Positions 1 through 12,929 are shown, counted from the first letter of the stretch. The stretch: DNA of 64,000 bases from Epiperipatus broadwayi (GCA_028023455.1 JAQFVV010006624.1:496001-560000), one strand, 5' to 3'. Program-made: numbers and translations. The notes: generated from the sequence alone by a model not told the origin.

Positions 1-50
1 GATCCAATGCCTTAATCACTGAAGAAATGTTTACTGAATCAAATGCCTTT

Positions 51-869
51 TCATAATCTACAAATCCAAAACATAAATGGCAACTCATATTCATTTGTCC
101 TTTCTAGAACTTCTTTCAACACCTGGATATGATCTACTGTACTAAAACCACTCTTAAATGCAGCTTGTTCCCTTGGTTGATGGAAATCCAATGTTCTTTG
201 TAGACGAGTTGTAATTATCTTGATAAAAATTTTGTATAAAACTAATAAAAGGCTGATAGGTCTGTAATTTCTAATATCTTCTTTATCACCTTTTTTAAAT
301 ATTAATATTATTACTGCTTTCTTCCAATCATCTGGTACATCTTTATCATTTAGACATTTGGTATATAACTTTGCTAAATTTGTTTTTGTTTCTTCACCTG
401 CTTCTTTTAATATATCAATTATAATTCCAACATTACCTGGAGCCATTCCTTTCTTCATACATTTAATTGCAAATTTCACTTCTTCATTTAAAATTCTGGG
501 AAATTCAGAAGATGTAATAGATATAGGAGGTACTTGTTCTTTATTACTATATAATTCTTGATAAAAATCTTCTACCAATTTCATGATATCATCTCTTTTT
601 TTTAGTAATAATTCCATCTTTTTTTCTTATTACAAATATAAATTTTCTACCAATATCAAAATGTTGTTTTATATTCTTGAGACTTTTATTTTCCCAGCTT
701 TCTTTGCTAGTTCACAGTTATACTTTCTTATATCATTTTCAACTCTTTTCCGTAACATTTTACAAAATTCGAGATATTCAATCATTTTTAATGCATCAAT
801 TTTGTATATCTTCATATTTCTTCTTTTCTTCATAAATTCTCTGGTCCCAGTAGAAATATTATTGGACAA
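51..869 (-). pseudogene. RTE linker and reverse transcriptase fingers (copy 1)
   Basis: Two open pieces, 669-869 and 51-617, match the linker and the start of the reverse transcriptase of copy 3. The second contains the APGN block, the DWKKAVIILIFKKGD block and NYRPISLL, which are standard conserved regions 0-2a of non-LTR reverse transcriptases. Near position 80 an extra T relative to copy 3 shifts the frame just before the VDYEKAFD catalytic block, which is still recognisable in another frame at 40-65. The window ends before the FADD motif. Confidence 0.83.
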
Positions 870-956
870 TTGCTGCTTTTTTTTTACCAGCTATATTTGT
901 TGCAGTTTTTAAAAGTGTATCAGTTATTTTTAAATTAATTTTATTCAAATCTGAAT

Positions 957-1106
957 CATGTTTAAAATCTACTAATACTTGAAACCGATTTGTAAGTTTT
1001 AATTTAAATTCATTAGAATGTGTCTGAAGATCATGTTTAAAATCTACTAATACTTGAAACCGATTTGTAAGTTTTAATTTAAATTCATTAGAATGTGTCT
1101 GAAGAT
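957..1106 (-). repeat. 75-bp direct tandem duplication inside RTE copy 1
   Basis: The segment beginning catgtttaaaatc at 957 recurs at 1032 with no difference I can see over about 75 bases. Copies 2 and 3 have a single unit. The unit length is a multiple of three. The duplication lies in the linker just after the endonuclease. Confidence 0.9.
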
Positions 1107-1844
1107 TAGGAATACAACTGTAAAAATGATTTTTCTTAATAATTTTTGTTTCTCTAGTTTTGCATTAACACGTATCTTACATCTTACTAATCGATGATCA
1201 CTTCCTGTGTGAAATTTATTAAGAACATTACAATCTTGAAATATGTATTTTCTGTTAGTCAAAATATAATCCAATTCTGCTGTACCTTCATTTGGATGCT
1301 TCCATCTCCATTTCCTTTTAACATTTTTTTCAAAAAAAGAATTCATAATATAATTTTTTTCATTTTCAGCAAACTCCACTAGTCTATGTCCTCTCTCATT
1401 TCTATTACCATAACCAAAATTACCTACAGCACTTTCATCTCTCATTTGTTTACCAATTTTAGCATTAAAGTTTCCCATAACAATTATAAAATGTTGTTTA
1501 CTCTGATCGAAAGCCTTTTGTACATCCATATAATAATCTTCTACTATTTCATCACTATGAGTACTTGTTGTGGCATAAACCTGAATTATCTGCATTTGGT
1601 ATCTGCTATTAAGTTGTAAACCTAATCTTACCACTCTGTCTGATACACCATCAATCTCCACAATGTTGTTCTTCCACTTTTTATTTATAATCAATCCTAC
1701 TCCACTTGTATTTCCAATATTTGTGCCTTTATAATAGAGTACATGTCTACTTTTTAAATCAATTGTCTCTTCACCTTTTCTTCTAACTTCACAAAGTCCA
1801 ATAATGTCCCATTTTATATAAGACAGTTCTTCTAATTCTTGCAA
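1074..1844 (-). pseudogene. RTE endonuclease domain (copy 1)
   Basis: Exonuclease-endonuclease-phosphatase fold domain that nicks target DNA to prime reverse transcription. Readable motifs in order are the glutamate block (LCEVRR), the QVYAT strand, GNFNA (normally GDFNA, so the catalytic Asp reads Asn here) and the terminal GSDHRLVR. The frame is open for 256 codons, then a one-base deletion around 1113 (compared with copy 3, where the text reads TVDIPN) throws it into a short false tail. The Asp-to-Asn change and the frameshift both argue that it is inactive. Confidence 0.85.
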
Positions 1845-1958
1845 TCTTCCTTCACTTGAAAGTGATCTGCAGTTGTATCTAAATAAAAAGTCATCATCAA
1901 ATGTTATATATAATCAACATTATATCATTATATTATATTATATTTATAATGTTATATA

Positions 1959-2041
1959 ATTTTGTGAGCTTTATATATAACATTTGTAAATACAAGCTTA
2001 TTAAATTAGGTCATGTGACATCTGACTTGATTTTTTTGTAA
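1959..2041 (+). repeat. 5'-truncated copy of the ~375-bp repeat unit found at 21119-25221
   Basis: About 80 bases from tgtgagctttatatataac through gacttgatttttttgtaa match the unit seen in the same orientation at 24826-24905 and inverted at 21119-21200. The similarity stops at the same terminal ttgtaa that forms the outer end of the 21119 insertion, so this is probably the element's true 3' end on a short truncated copy. Confidence 0.7.
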
Positions 2042-3599
2042 TTTTATCATAGGTTAAGTAAAAATATATTTTCTTTTTATTTGCTATAACTCTGTAATGT
2101 GCTGACTCTACAATGAATATCACATGCGAAGTAATACAATTGTACCTAAATATTTTGCAATGTTCTGAAATGTTCTGGTCATGTTAATGTGAAATCAGTA
2201 TAAGTCAAGAACAATTCTCTTTATTAATTTTTTATTTGTTAAATCAGAATTCACAAAAAAAAATAGGATAATGTTATTAATGGATTGCAATAAAACATTG
2301 AAGAAAATAAAATATATTTTTTTGCATTATATGTATTTTCTTTTGTATTCTCTTATATTGATTGCACAAAATCATATTTATAATTTATAATAAATATGTA
2401 ATTATTTATACATTATAAGTACCAATTTGTGCAATTTTAATCAATCTATATTTGCAAGTAAAACATATTCTTTTTTAATATCAGCCAGCATCTTTTTTCA
2501 GGCTGGCTCTGATCATGAAATAAAATCAGTAAATTAAAACCAAAAATGACTTCTATACCATTCATTTTAATAAAAACACAAAAGCAGTAGAATATTACAA
2601 AATTATAATTATTTACATTTTTATCTTTTTACTTACATATTAACTTTTCTGACTTTGGTGGCCTCAAAATAATAATAAAAATTTCATGTAATAAATAATA
2701 ATTAGCTTTAATTAGATTAATTAGTTAGTTAACAACCACTCTTATTTGTTATTTAATTTTATTCAAAATCTTTCATAAACTTGTTTATATTTTCTATTAA
2801 CAAAGTTAACTTTTCAAATATTCATTCAATAATAAAATATTTACATTGCTTTATGATTTAATTTTTTGTGTGTTCATTATTTTAGTATAATAATTTGGTC
2901 ATGCTATACAGTTCTATATCTAGAGGTTAAGGATTTACATTATAATTACCTATGGAAAAACATTTTTATACTTACATTGTTTATTTAATAAATTTTAAGT
3001 CATTACTATACCTTGCACTTTTTTTTTATTTAATGATAGATTATGATAATAAATGAATCAAAATAACAACCATTTGGTTTCTTCCACTAGAACAGGTAAA
3101 GACTTTTGCATATTGCCAATAGAGCAGATTCAAACAATGTTGTGTCGTTGTCCCAATCAACAGTCACATTAAATGATAATATAATTTCAATGAAATTCAT
3201 TTAATAATATCTTTTTAAAAAATGTTTTTAGGAATTCTGTTGCTTTAGAATTGGTCTATTAAGTTTTTAGGTGACCCTACAAAATAAATTATGAGTTTTT
3301 AGGTAGGTAACAAAATCCAAGACAGCCCAAATCCAAGAAAAAGCAAAATAGTAAAACAAACAAAACAAATAATATCCATAATTAAAAAAAAGATAATATT
3401 GGCATTAAAAAAAGAAAAAGGCTAATAGTATTAAAAAAACCCATTAAGACTGAGCTGCAATTATTCCTTGGTTAGCTTATTTTAATATCTAACACTATGG
3501 TACATCGAAAGTATACGAAAAAATCTTATAAAATATGACTGATAAATAGAATTATGACTGCTATGATAAATCATTCAGAATTATTATAATTATCATGAG
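2042..3599. other. AT-rich non-coding DNA
   Basis: No coding signal. A small hairpin (AGCCAGC at 2483-2489 pairing with GCTGGCT at 2502-2508) is the only structure noted. The rest is A/T homopolymer-rich sequence. Confidence 0.6.
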
Positions 3600-4530
3600 G
3601 CAATATTTTTAAAATAAGTTTATTTTTAGATAAATTATTAATAGCAATTAAAAAAAGACTTTTTTATGTTCTCAAATCAAAATGTTTCAGATTATCCAAT
3701 ATAAATAAGAATTTTAGTCACTCTTATCTTGTGTTGAGGCTTGAGAGGTCCCTCTATAGTGAAAAACTACAATGTTTGGCTATTATACAAATATTTAAAG
3801 TGAATGTGAGAAAAGGTTAAAGCCTTTCTGTTTCTAATTACATACTATCTATACATTAAAAAAGTAATTAGAATGCTATATTAGTTTCTATATTTCCATT
3901 AAAAAGATTTTAATATTAACTTCTTCTAAATCTTAAGATTTCATGTAAGTTAATTTGTGAAAGAAAATAATGGATTTAAATGTGAAGAGAATAATATCTT
4001 TATGCTCACAAATTAAGATGCTTCAGATTGGCTTATATACATAAGAATTTAGGTTGAAAATAAGATGGTCATTTTTATCTTTATAAAGTCCTTGTCTTGT
4101 GTTGAGGTTTGAGAGGTCCCTCTAAAATCAAAAATTACATCATTTGACTATTATACAATTATTTAAGGCACATGTGAAAAAAGGTTAAAGCCTTTCTTTT
4201 TTTAATTACATACTGACTGTGCACTCAATAAATAATTAGAACATTATATTAATAGTAGTGTGTATTTTATATAGTGATTCAAAAATCTAAACATTTTTAT
4301 TTACATATATCTTTTATTAATTATTATAGTTAAATGACATCCATCAGTTTCATTTACTGCAATGGCAGGGGATACATTATTTAGTATATTTTGAACATAG
4401 TCATAAAACTAAATAAAAAAAGTAATTATCTTACATTAACTAAAAATATATTTCACTCAAGGGAGTGATTCATAAATCTGAACTTTTTCATTTACTTATA
4501 ATTTTTATTAATTATATTATTAATTTGGCA
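3600..4530. repeat. Two diverged ~365-bp tandem units followed by a ~190-bp direct repeat
   Basis: The block around 3728 (cttgtgttgaggcttgag, aggtccctct) recurs at 4096 with the same flanking order, including the ggttaaagcctttct stretch, giving a period near 368. A second direct repeat starts agtgattcaaaaatct near 4273 and agtgattcataaatct near 4464. The copies are clearly diverged and hold no ORF of interest. Confidence 0.7.
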
Positions 4531-6582
4531 CCTCCATTAGTGAATTTGCACACCTGCATGTGGGAGACCCTGATCCTATATTATCAAGGTAGTAATGAAG
4601 CCACGATGTTTACTAATGCTTAAATAATAAATTATTTTATTGATTATATATATATTATTTTTGACAGCAACATTTCAACCTGGAGTAGCATTAGAACATT
4701 GAGTAATAATAAAATTAGATAGTAAAATAATTTTTTTAACAGTGTGTTCTCCCCTAAATCGTGCTGCATATATGCCATGCACCATTTTGCACTATCACAC
4801 CACAATTCTGTCCACGACTCTATACAATTCAACATATCTCTATTTACTCTTTTTTACAATTTAATGAAACACCACATCTGCTTGATGAATATCAGACTGT
4901 ATATATAATAAATATGTTCCAATTGTATACCTACTTAATTTCAAAAATTATTTGCACTGCAAATGACACTTTTAATATGTTTTGGAGACAATATTTATAA
5001 GAATCTTTATAGTAAACAACAAACTACCTGTATCTTATTTTAGATGTCATTGATGTCACGATCTCTTCTCTGCATTATATAGTAAATATTATGATACCTC
5101 TTAGACAACATAATCGATGTCATTGTGTTGCAATTTTTTAAATGTTTTTTTTTCTCTGTATAGAATTCTTAAAACTATTATTTCCTTCTCATTCATTACA
5201 TTACTCTTTTATTACAGACTCTTATATATATATCAACATAATATTTATTTAAAACCATCAAAACATCACATGACCCACCATTTTATATGCTTACACATGC
5301 TGTTAATAAGCGTGTGGATATTTATTTACATAAATAGTTTTTTTAGTGCACTTAAAAATAACATTTATTTTTTATATCTTTTTTTTTTAAACATCCGAAA
5401 ATATTTAAAATATTCTCAGAATAAGATGTATTCAGTAAACAACACACGAATCTATAAATATATTTTCAATACTATATTAATATAGGTCTTTTTTTTTTTC
5501 AAATTTCATCTTCAATTTTGGATATGTTCACTTTATTTAATGTTTTATATGTAATCTTTTCCAAATTCATGTATGTGCTTTAATTATAGAAGTAACTAGA
5601 AAACATAATTTTCGCTGAAGTTAATTACTGCTTAGATAAATATTTATGGATATCAGTTACAGATTATTTTACCTGCTATTTCTCTAACCACATATACTTC
5701 TATTTATTCTTCGTCAATCTAAATGTAAATCAAATGTATACGTTTAATTATAATATAAATTTCAGAATCATAATAATATAAAATATAAATATTTAAAATG
5801 TAAAAATTGTTAGAATTTATTAAATATGAAATGGATACGTCTTCATAATAGTGTGTAAATCTAAACAAAATAAATATTGTATATAGAATAATTTATGATT
5901 ATGTGTTTTCCAATTCAATCATTTAGTAGAATTATTAATAGGTTTTAGAAAAGCTCAATCTAATTATTGAATTTATAAATATCTATTATTTTTTTAAACG
6001 ATAGCTATGTTATCAAATGTTATGTTTGCAAACCTAGTTATATACTTAAACTAAATATGTGATGGCATGTGGTCCCAGAGCTCAGGGAACACCAGATTTT
6101 AAAATGTAAAAAAATATAAATGATATTAGAAAAAATTAAGTGTGTAAAAGCACTACATATAATTATGCATAAATTTATTATTGTAATAGTTCCAATTAAA
6201 TTTTTTGTTTATAAATTGATTTTGTAATGTAAAAATTTGAATTTGTATACCTCTAGGGTACTAATTTCAATAAATTGCTGAAGAAGATCAACCACATTCT
6301 GATAGAAATTTATTCTATACTGGAAAAGCGGGCAATGTTTCCCTTATAAAAAACACATTAGTTTAAAATCTCAAAGAAGAATATATTGTTCTGTAATGAG
6401 ATGGCTGGCTTCATTTGCCTACAGGGATAATCTTTGACAATTTGACATTTATGTATACATCACTTACTGCTTTAATTGTCTTTCAATTAGTAAACAGGTC
6501 ATAACAGTCCAAGTTTAATAAAGATCAAATTACTGAGACAGGAATCAGAGTTTCAATTTCCAAACTGTATCATACAGTTTAA
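4531..6582. other. AT-rich non-coding DNA
   Basis: I see only short low-complexity open frames here, with no recognisable domain. Sequence near 5265-5300 (aacatcacatgac) weakly resembles the flank of the foldback repeats at 12900 and 60220. Confidence 0.5.
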
Positions 6583-6752
6583 GGTGATAATATGTTGGAC
6601 TATTTTCATTGTCTAAAATTGAATGTTGAATGTCTAGAAAAAATATTATTAAATGTTGAATGTCTAGAAAATTTTTGAACTTATAAAAACTTTTCTAGAC
6701 ATTCAACATTTAATGGTAGATGATGAAAATAGTCCAATATACTATCACATCT
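6583..6752. repeat. Inverted repeat (hairpin) with internal duplication
   Basis: The left arm (about 6583-6668) and right arm (about 6691-6752) are near-perfect reverse complements over ttggactattttcat and gttgaatgtctagaaaa. The left arm carries the gttgaatgtctagaaaa block twice. Probably a small foldback or MITE. Confidence 0.8.
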
Positions 6753-8935
6753 AAAATACCATCACCGCAAATCTTACGGAAAACATATTGTTTAATGTTT
6801 AAAAATTGACAATATCAAAAATGAATATGAATATGCCTGAAAATTAATGAAAGAGGCTGATAAATGATAGGATGGGTTGTAGAGTCAAAAAAATGAATCA
6901 CAGAATAAATACAAATGTGAATCCATATCTGACTCTTCAATATCTCAAAATAATCTGACTCAGATTTTACACATAAAATACCTCTATCTAAAATAATATA
7001 TTAAATCATTACTTTCTGCAATGAAAGTTATCCTAAAGCAATCTTTAGTTTAAGAATTGGATAATGAATGACCAGAAACATAGTGGACCACTCATAACCA
7101 AAATATGCCTTATTCTGACTCATTTTAACTATTACTCAGCCTGGATAAATAATTTTAATTGGAGGGGGAGGGGATTTATTCCATTATACTTCAAATCACT
7201 TAAAAAATAGAGTAAAATGTATGTTGGGAATAATGAGAAAAGCTCAAAAGCAAAATATCTGGAGTGAAGAGCAAGTAGATATTATTGATATCATATAAAA
7301 TGAAAGATACTAAAATGAGGATAGACTGAATATATTGTTAGAAAGCATGACAGTTGGATTGTAAATAGATGAAGTTTTAATCTGGATTCCTAAAGATTGT
7401 AAAAGATCTAGAAATATATTATATATAAGGTGAATGGTTGAAATAAGAAAGTTTGTTGGTGTTACATAAATTTAAAAAAGCTATGGATTAAAAAAATCAC
7501 ATTGGAGATATTATTATTTTACAGTTAGATAGATAAGGATTAAAATTGATAATTTATTGTGGTTCACAAAATACAAGAATAGTGTTTCCCATTTCACAGC
7601 TTTCTAAATCAAGTAACTGAAATATTAATCAACCATTACTACTTATTCTCAAAAGAGTAAAAAAATTGTAGCTGTTTAGATATTTTAAAAAATTTCTTCA
7701 AATATATATATATATATATATATATTAATAATGCTTTTATGTAAATAGTTGAACAAATGTAGAAAAATAACAAAGTAATCTGACTAAAAAACATGTCATT
7801 TTATAAAAGTATTTTAAAATTAAATTGAAAGAGTGCAAACTTCTCAAACACTTGTGACTATTGAAGCCGTTTTGATTTCTATGGCCTTAAATGCTTTTAG
7901 TAAGATTACTTTATTTTTCTACATTTTAGTCTACTGTTTAAAATAAGAGCATAATTGAAATTTTTTTTTAATATTATTTTTTTACTTTTTAGTTATAAAT
8001 AAAACTTATAATTTCAAATTAAATAAAATATATTTTTTCACCAATCTCTTTCAATCATCCTTGTTTGTGTATAATATTATGAATACAATGCAGTCATTTT
8101 ACTATAAACTTTATGCTATAAATGTTAAACAGATTTTAAAAAAAATTAATTTAATTAATTAATTAAGAGTTAAATCAATATTAACAAAATTTTATTTACA
8201 AACATAATATTTTCATTGGTTCAGTTGCTAAGGACTTTTCTTGGGAAGCAAAAGAATGTGAGTTTTATTTTATTTTTTTCATTGTTAATTTAAAAATTCA
8301 GGCTCACAAACAGAAACACAAACAGGTAGAACAAGTTAATATAAAGTATATAAAAAGTAAAATTTCTTTGAACCATGTAAAAATAAGTAATTTTTAATGA
8401 CATATTTTCACACATACATTTGAAATACAAGTCTATTCAGCAAAGTATGTAAGCACAGATTTTAGAGTAATTAAAGTGGAAGATACTGTAAACTCTAATG
8501 AGATATATGTAAACTAATAAAAGCCTGCCAATAAAAAAAAAACATGAGTCAATACCTCTATTCTTTAGTTCAGGTGGTATTCAAACATTCAATTTATTGA
8601 GTGTTGTAATGCAGAGAATGAATTATGTATATGAACATGATTTCAGTACAATAATCTGCTTTGTAACATGTCAATAATTGAATGCTTAACTATTATCTGA
8701 GCTAAAGATCTGGTGTGTGCACTCAACTCTTTTTTTGTTTATTAATGGGTTTGTATTACCTTATACATATCTCACTGGAGGTTTACAGTAACATCTGCTT
8801 TAATTTATTGAGAGCTATTATTATTTATATTTACAATAATTAAAAAATAAGAAAAACCTAAATAAAACTCACAATGTGTACTTAATGATTATCTGAAAGT
8901 TTAAATGAAGGCATTTTCCTTTTGTATATATGTTG
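6753..8935. other. AT-rich non-coding DNA with an (AT)n tract
   Basis: There is no credible gene. An (AT)n microsatellite lies at about 7701-7725 and a short ttaattaattaat run at 8150-8165. Confidence 0.55.
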
Positions 8936-8943
8936 AACTAGAA

Positions 8944-9244
8944 CAGGGGTAGTCAACCTTTTTATACCTACTGCCCACTTTTGTATCTCTGTTAGTAGTA
9001 AAATTTTGTAACTGCCCATCGGTTTCACAGTAATGGCAATTTATAAAGTAGGGAAGTAACTTTTCTTTATGAAATTTATAAAACAGAGTTACAACAAGAT
9101 AAAGCATATAAATCTCTATGATTTTTTTTAAAAAGTCGATTATATTAAAAAAATAAAGTGTTTCAGTGTTGGACAAAACTGCTACCACCCACCATGAAGG
9201 CTAGAATGCTCCCTAGTGGGCGGGGACCAGGTTGACTACTACTG
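8944..9244. mobile_element. hAT-like MITE (301 bp) with 8-bp target duplication
   Basis: The ends begin CAGGGGTAGTCAACC and, read from the other side, CAGTAGTAGTCAACC. This is the CAG-type terminal inverted repeat usual for hAT transposons. The flanks are a perfect 8-bp direct repeat AACTAGAA (8936-8943 and 9245-9252), the duplication size of hAT. The interior has no transposase, so this is a non-autonomous element mobilised in trans. Open frames across it are incidental. Confidence 0.9.
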
Positions 9245-9554
9245 AACTAGAATATTAAATTTCTTAAAAACAATCATTAAACAGTAACTTTTTAAAAAAA
9301 TATATAGGCAATTATGTGCACAATATTTCATGTAAAATTATTATCCTCTTCAGATATTTCTCTGGTGTAAAATGATATGTAGCATAAAATTAAATCTTTA
9401 TATCATTAACTATTGATTTTGAGTTGATGTCTGAACCAATTCAGCCTTTCATACAATAATCTAGTTGGTTAAAGTATCATCTTAAAATTCACTATTTTAT
9501 GAATATAAATATCATTAATTTAGTTTTTATATTAGCTGCTGCAGGTCAAGTTAT

Positions 9555-9890
9555 AATTGTATAAAAAAGTAAAAATGAGGGCTTTGAACATTCCATCATC
9601 AGATTTTGAATGAAATGGATAGCTGAAGAGTTATGGGTTAGAGTAGTTTAAAGCCTGTTCATTAAAGTATGAAGATTGGCTATCTTAATATAAAGCTGAG
9701 AACTGATTGTATATATGTGTGGAGATAGTAATCTGGACCAACTGTTGATTGCTGGTTTAGCATGAAATACTTATATTGGTGATTATTTATCTTGACAACA
9801 TGTAAATGATCAGATGGTTCAGCAATATGATATGGCATAGAGAGGTGAGAGTCATGTGAAAGTCTGATTTTGAATCCCTTATATATTACA
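9555..9890 (+). repeat. SINE-like ~350-bp dispersed repeat, family S copy 1
   Basis: This copy shares an ordered series of blocks (cattccatcatcagatttt, gctgaagagtt, ctgttcattaaag, tatatatgtgtggaga, gctggtttagca) with copies at 20955-21118 plus 25222-25440 (same strand) and at 52965-53345 and 60696-61075 (opposite strand). The last ~70 bases (9820-9885) look tRNA-related, with an A-box-like stretch and a degenerate B box ending gattttgaatccc. Unusually, the tRNA-like part follows the body. Confidence 0.75.
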
Positions 9891-10140
9891 TTATATGTGT
9901 GCAGGTGTGTGTAAGCCTATACAGTGTATTACATATCACTTTAAATACATTAGACTCCATAATAATCTATATATTAATACCATAGTTTGATATATATATA
10001 TATAATTTACAAATAAAATTTGAATATTTCTAAATATATAAAGCCGGTTCAATAAATATTATAATATAGTTATTAATAGTTGCTTATTTCAGTCTTACAA
10101 AAATAAGCATTTATCTTATATAGCATGATGTTTTTAAACT

Positions 10141-10385
10141 ATAAATAACAATAATCCGCCATTAAGCTAATGCACATACACTTTGTGGATTTTAGCTATA
10201 TAAATGGATACTCTCACTTTCCAAGCACAAGATAAAGTCTTTGTGAAAAGATAGAATGAATCCATTCTTCTTTCTTTTCATAAAGACTTTATCTTGTGTT
10301 TGGAAAGTGAGAGTATTCATTTATATAGTTAAAATCCACAAAGCACATGTGCATTAGCTTAATGGATGATTATTACTATTTATTT
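10141..10385. repeat. Near-perfect ~245-bp palindrome (foldback/MITE)
   Basis: Arms 10141-10257 and 10264-10385 are reverse complements with only scattered mismatches. Matching blocks include ccattaagctaatgcacat, ctctcactttcc and acaagataaagtcttt. The turn is at gaatgaatccattc. The transcript would fold into one long hairpin. No coding content. Confidence 0.9.
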
Positions 10386-11599
10386 CAATGTTATTTTGAC
10401 TGATTATTTATTTATGTATTTGTGGCAGCATTAGGGACAAATCAATTGTATAGGGTATTTGACCATAGTAATTTATCATTAGCACAAGCACATGTCCTTG
10501 ATATTTTCTTAGTTTTAATTTTGTATTGCATAAATATAAGCATTTTCTGTATTTTTTTTTTACAAGCATGTATATTATTATTAATGCAATAAGTGCATGC
10601 ATTGTATATAAAAATATTTTATGCAAGGCAATGAACCTGATTTTCTTTACTATATGTTATCAATATTATTATTTTTTTATTAGGAAACCTGCAAATATAG
10701 AACCATCATTTATATCTGCCATCTCTCAATTATTCTAGTAATTAAAGATCAAATTTGCATTGATATCTGATACAAATGAAGCCGCAGTTATTCATTAAAG
10801 TTTATTTTAAATTTTCAACAGAGTTTGGTTTTATAATGAATATAGAAAAACTTTATTATTAAAATCCAAAAAATTTACAAATCCCCCCCAAAAATCCTAA
10901 AACCAAAGATTGCAGATTAATGAATATGTATTAGTTGTTGTTTTTTTTTTGTTTAAATATATATATAATACCAGTCTTTTTTTTAATAATAGCTTTATAT
11001 ATATATATAGTATGACATCAACGATTTTTAAGCACTTTTATCTGAAGAGTTTATAACTTAGATAGAAAAATATATAATTTTGTTTTTGGCAAAAAAAAAT
11101 GTTCAATTAACACTTAAAAATAAAAATAAGAATAAAAAAACTTGTTTCTGAAAACCTGGCAGATGAAAAATTGTGGTGTGAGGTGAGAAAAGCAATCAGA
11201 TTATGAAGCATGAAATTGAGAAAGATATGAGAAAACTCTAAGAAATTAAAAATAATATTCTTTTAAATTAGTTGTTACACAAATATCTGCGTCTGAATGT
11301 GCAGTTTATAAAGTTGAAACAATTTTATGTAAATGTTAATGCACTTTCTTAATAAAAATAAAGCAATAAATAATTGTAGAAATTAAAATATCATATAAAA
11401 AATATAAAATGATAATAGATTGTATGAAGTATTTAAAAGATTAGTTATTTACTGAACAAATAGTAACAAATTTTGTATAAATGTATATTGAGTCTGATAT
11501 ATATATACACACACACATAAAAGGTATAAAGAAATAAATTTAATTTTAATACAAAAATTCAAAGCTTTCAACACATCACTTTAATGAATTTATCTTACA
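10386..11599. other. AT-rich non-coding DNA
   Basis: The stretch holds homopolymer-rich spacer and short TA runs (about 10960-11008 and 11500). I see no repeat boundary and no gene. Confidence 0.5.
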
Positions 11600-11905
11600 A
11601 TTTAATGTAAATTAAATAAAACATTTTAATATTATATAAATAAATTTCCAAATTTTAATAAAGCTAAATTAAAATGTGCATTTTTAAATATATCTGTTAT
11701 ATTTGTGAGCTTTATGGCTTCAAATATATATTTACTGGAGAATCCTCAGAATGAAAAAATAATTTATTTTTTTCGACAGTCAATCATGACTAATCATAAT
11801 ATTTTTAACTTTATTAATAGTTAGCATTTCCTAATGTCAAAATATAAAAATACCGTTTGTTTTTGTAATATTCTTTTATTAAATATAATATTTAATTCTT
11901 AATAG
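11600..11905 (+). repeat. ~300-bp dispersed repeat, copy 1 of 2
   Basis: This block aligns in the same orientation with 14395-14690. Shared blocks are tttaatgtaaattaaa, aatttccaaattttaataaa, gcttcaaatatatattt and tttattaaatataatattt. The copies are diverged and non-coding. Confidence 0.75.
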
Positions 11906-11958
11906 TATATACACTTTTTATACAAATATGTAATTCTCCCAAACTTGTACTCTTCGAG

Positions 11959-12045
11959 TTAATATGAAAAGATAAAACAAAACTAATAAGAAAGTCAGTG
12001 GTTTTCAGACTTTCTTATTAGTTTTGTTCTACCTTTTCATATTAA
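11959..12045. repeat. Short palindrome, 38-bp arms
   Basis: Left arm 11959-11996 and right arm 12008-12045 are inverted copies around a ~11-base loop, with two or three mismatches (aaaactaataagaaagtc pairs with gactttcttattagtttt). Confidence 0.88.
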
Positions 12046-12929
12046 TAATATTTTTTTAATTGATTGCTTTAACAATTTTTTTTAGATTTTACCTTTATGC
12101 CACTTAGCATTTGACTTTCAAGTGAGGATTCACAATACTTATTATTATCAGTTTGTACCTACTATTTTGATTTCCAATATTTTCACCATAATAATCATAA
12201 AAAAAAAAAAAATTTAAATTTTTGTAGGTATTTGGTAAGATTGATGATGCCATAGAAAAGTTATTAATGCTATGTTATCCAAAAGCAAAATAATAACTTT
12301 CATACTGAAACTGTACAGTATAGAGTTTATTCGTAATACACAATTCAGTACATAATATTAGTGCTGTATAGAACATTTTGATTATATACTTAAAATATGA
12401 TTAATGAATGTACAGTATTTTATTTTTATCCTGCATCTTTGTAAGCCAATCAGTTCAATAATGATATATCCAAAATAATGATTTTCATCATTAATGATTA
12501 TAAAACTTTGGAGAAAGTGTTTCATTTAGTATAATAATCAAAAGTGCATTTTAATGACATACAACAACCAAATACATTATTATCCTATTAAATTCTAAAA
12601 TATGTACATAAGTTTAAAAACTATACATTGTATTTACTCATCTTTATGGATTAAAATGTTTTATTAATATTACATTGCTTACAGCAAAATAACACATTCA
12701 TCATATTGGAATTTAGTTATGGTAATTGTTATTTTAAAAAAAGGTTCATAATAATGAAATTTGTATGATCAAAAATTACTAAATCTAAATTAAAAATAAC
12801 ATAATCTATTAACTCAATTTTAAAACATTTTATAATGTTATCACACATTTACAAAAATGAAGAATAAAAAAAAAAATTATTCAGTATAAAATTGTTAAGC
12901 CAATAAACATCACATGATTACCATTTCTT
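12046..12929. other. AT-rich non-coding DNA
   Basis: No gene was seen. At 12055-12080 there is a ttgctttaacaattttttt motif that recurs near 14240, 14370, 14695 and 60660, apparently the edge of a dispersed AT-rich repeat. Confidence 0.5.

Larger units (their letters stand above)
1..1900 (-). mobile_element. RTE-clade non-LTR retrotransposon, copy 1 (5' half, runs off left edge)
   Basis: On the minus strand this stretch reads as apurinic-like endonuclease, linker and the first part of a reverse transcriptase, colinear with copy 3 at 46785-49859. The upstream end is near 1900, where similarity to the region before the endonuclease of copy 2 (27380-27420) stops. The rest of the reverse transcriptase lies beyond base 1. 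The frame is broken by indels near 80 and 1113 and by a 75-bp duplication, so this is a dead copy. RTE assignment rests on the endonuclease and reverse-transcriptase blocks, which resemble BovB/RTE proteins and animal proteins named craniofacial development protein 2-like. Confidence 0.88.

Noticed and set aside
8901-9188. 95-codon open frame on the minus strand
   Set aside because: It lies across the hAT-like MITE and its flank and has no domain.
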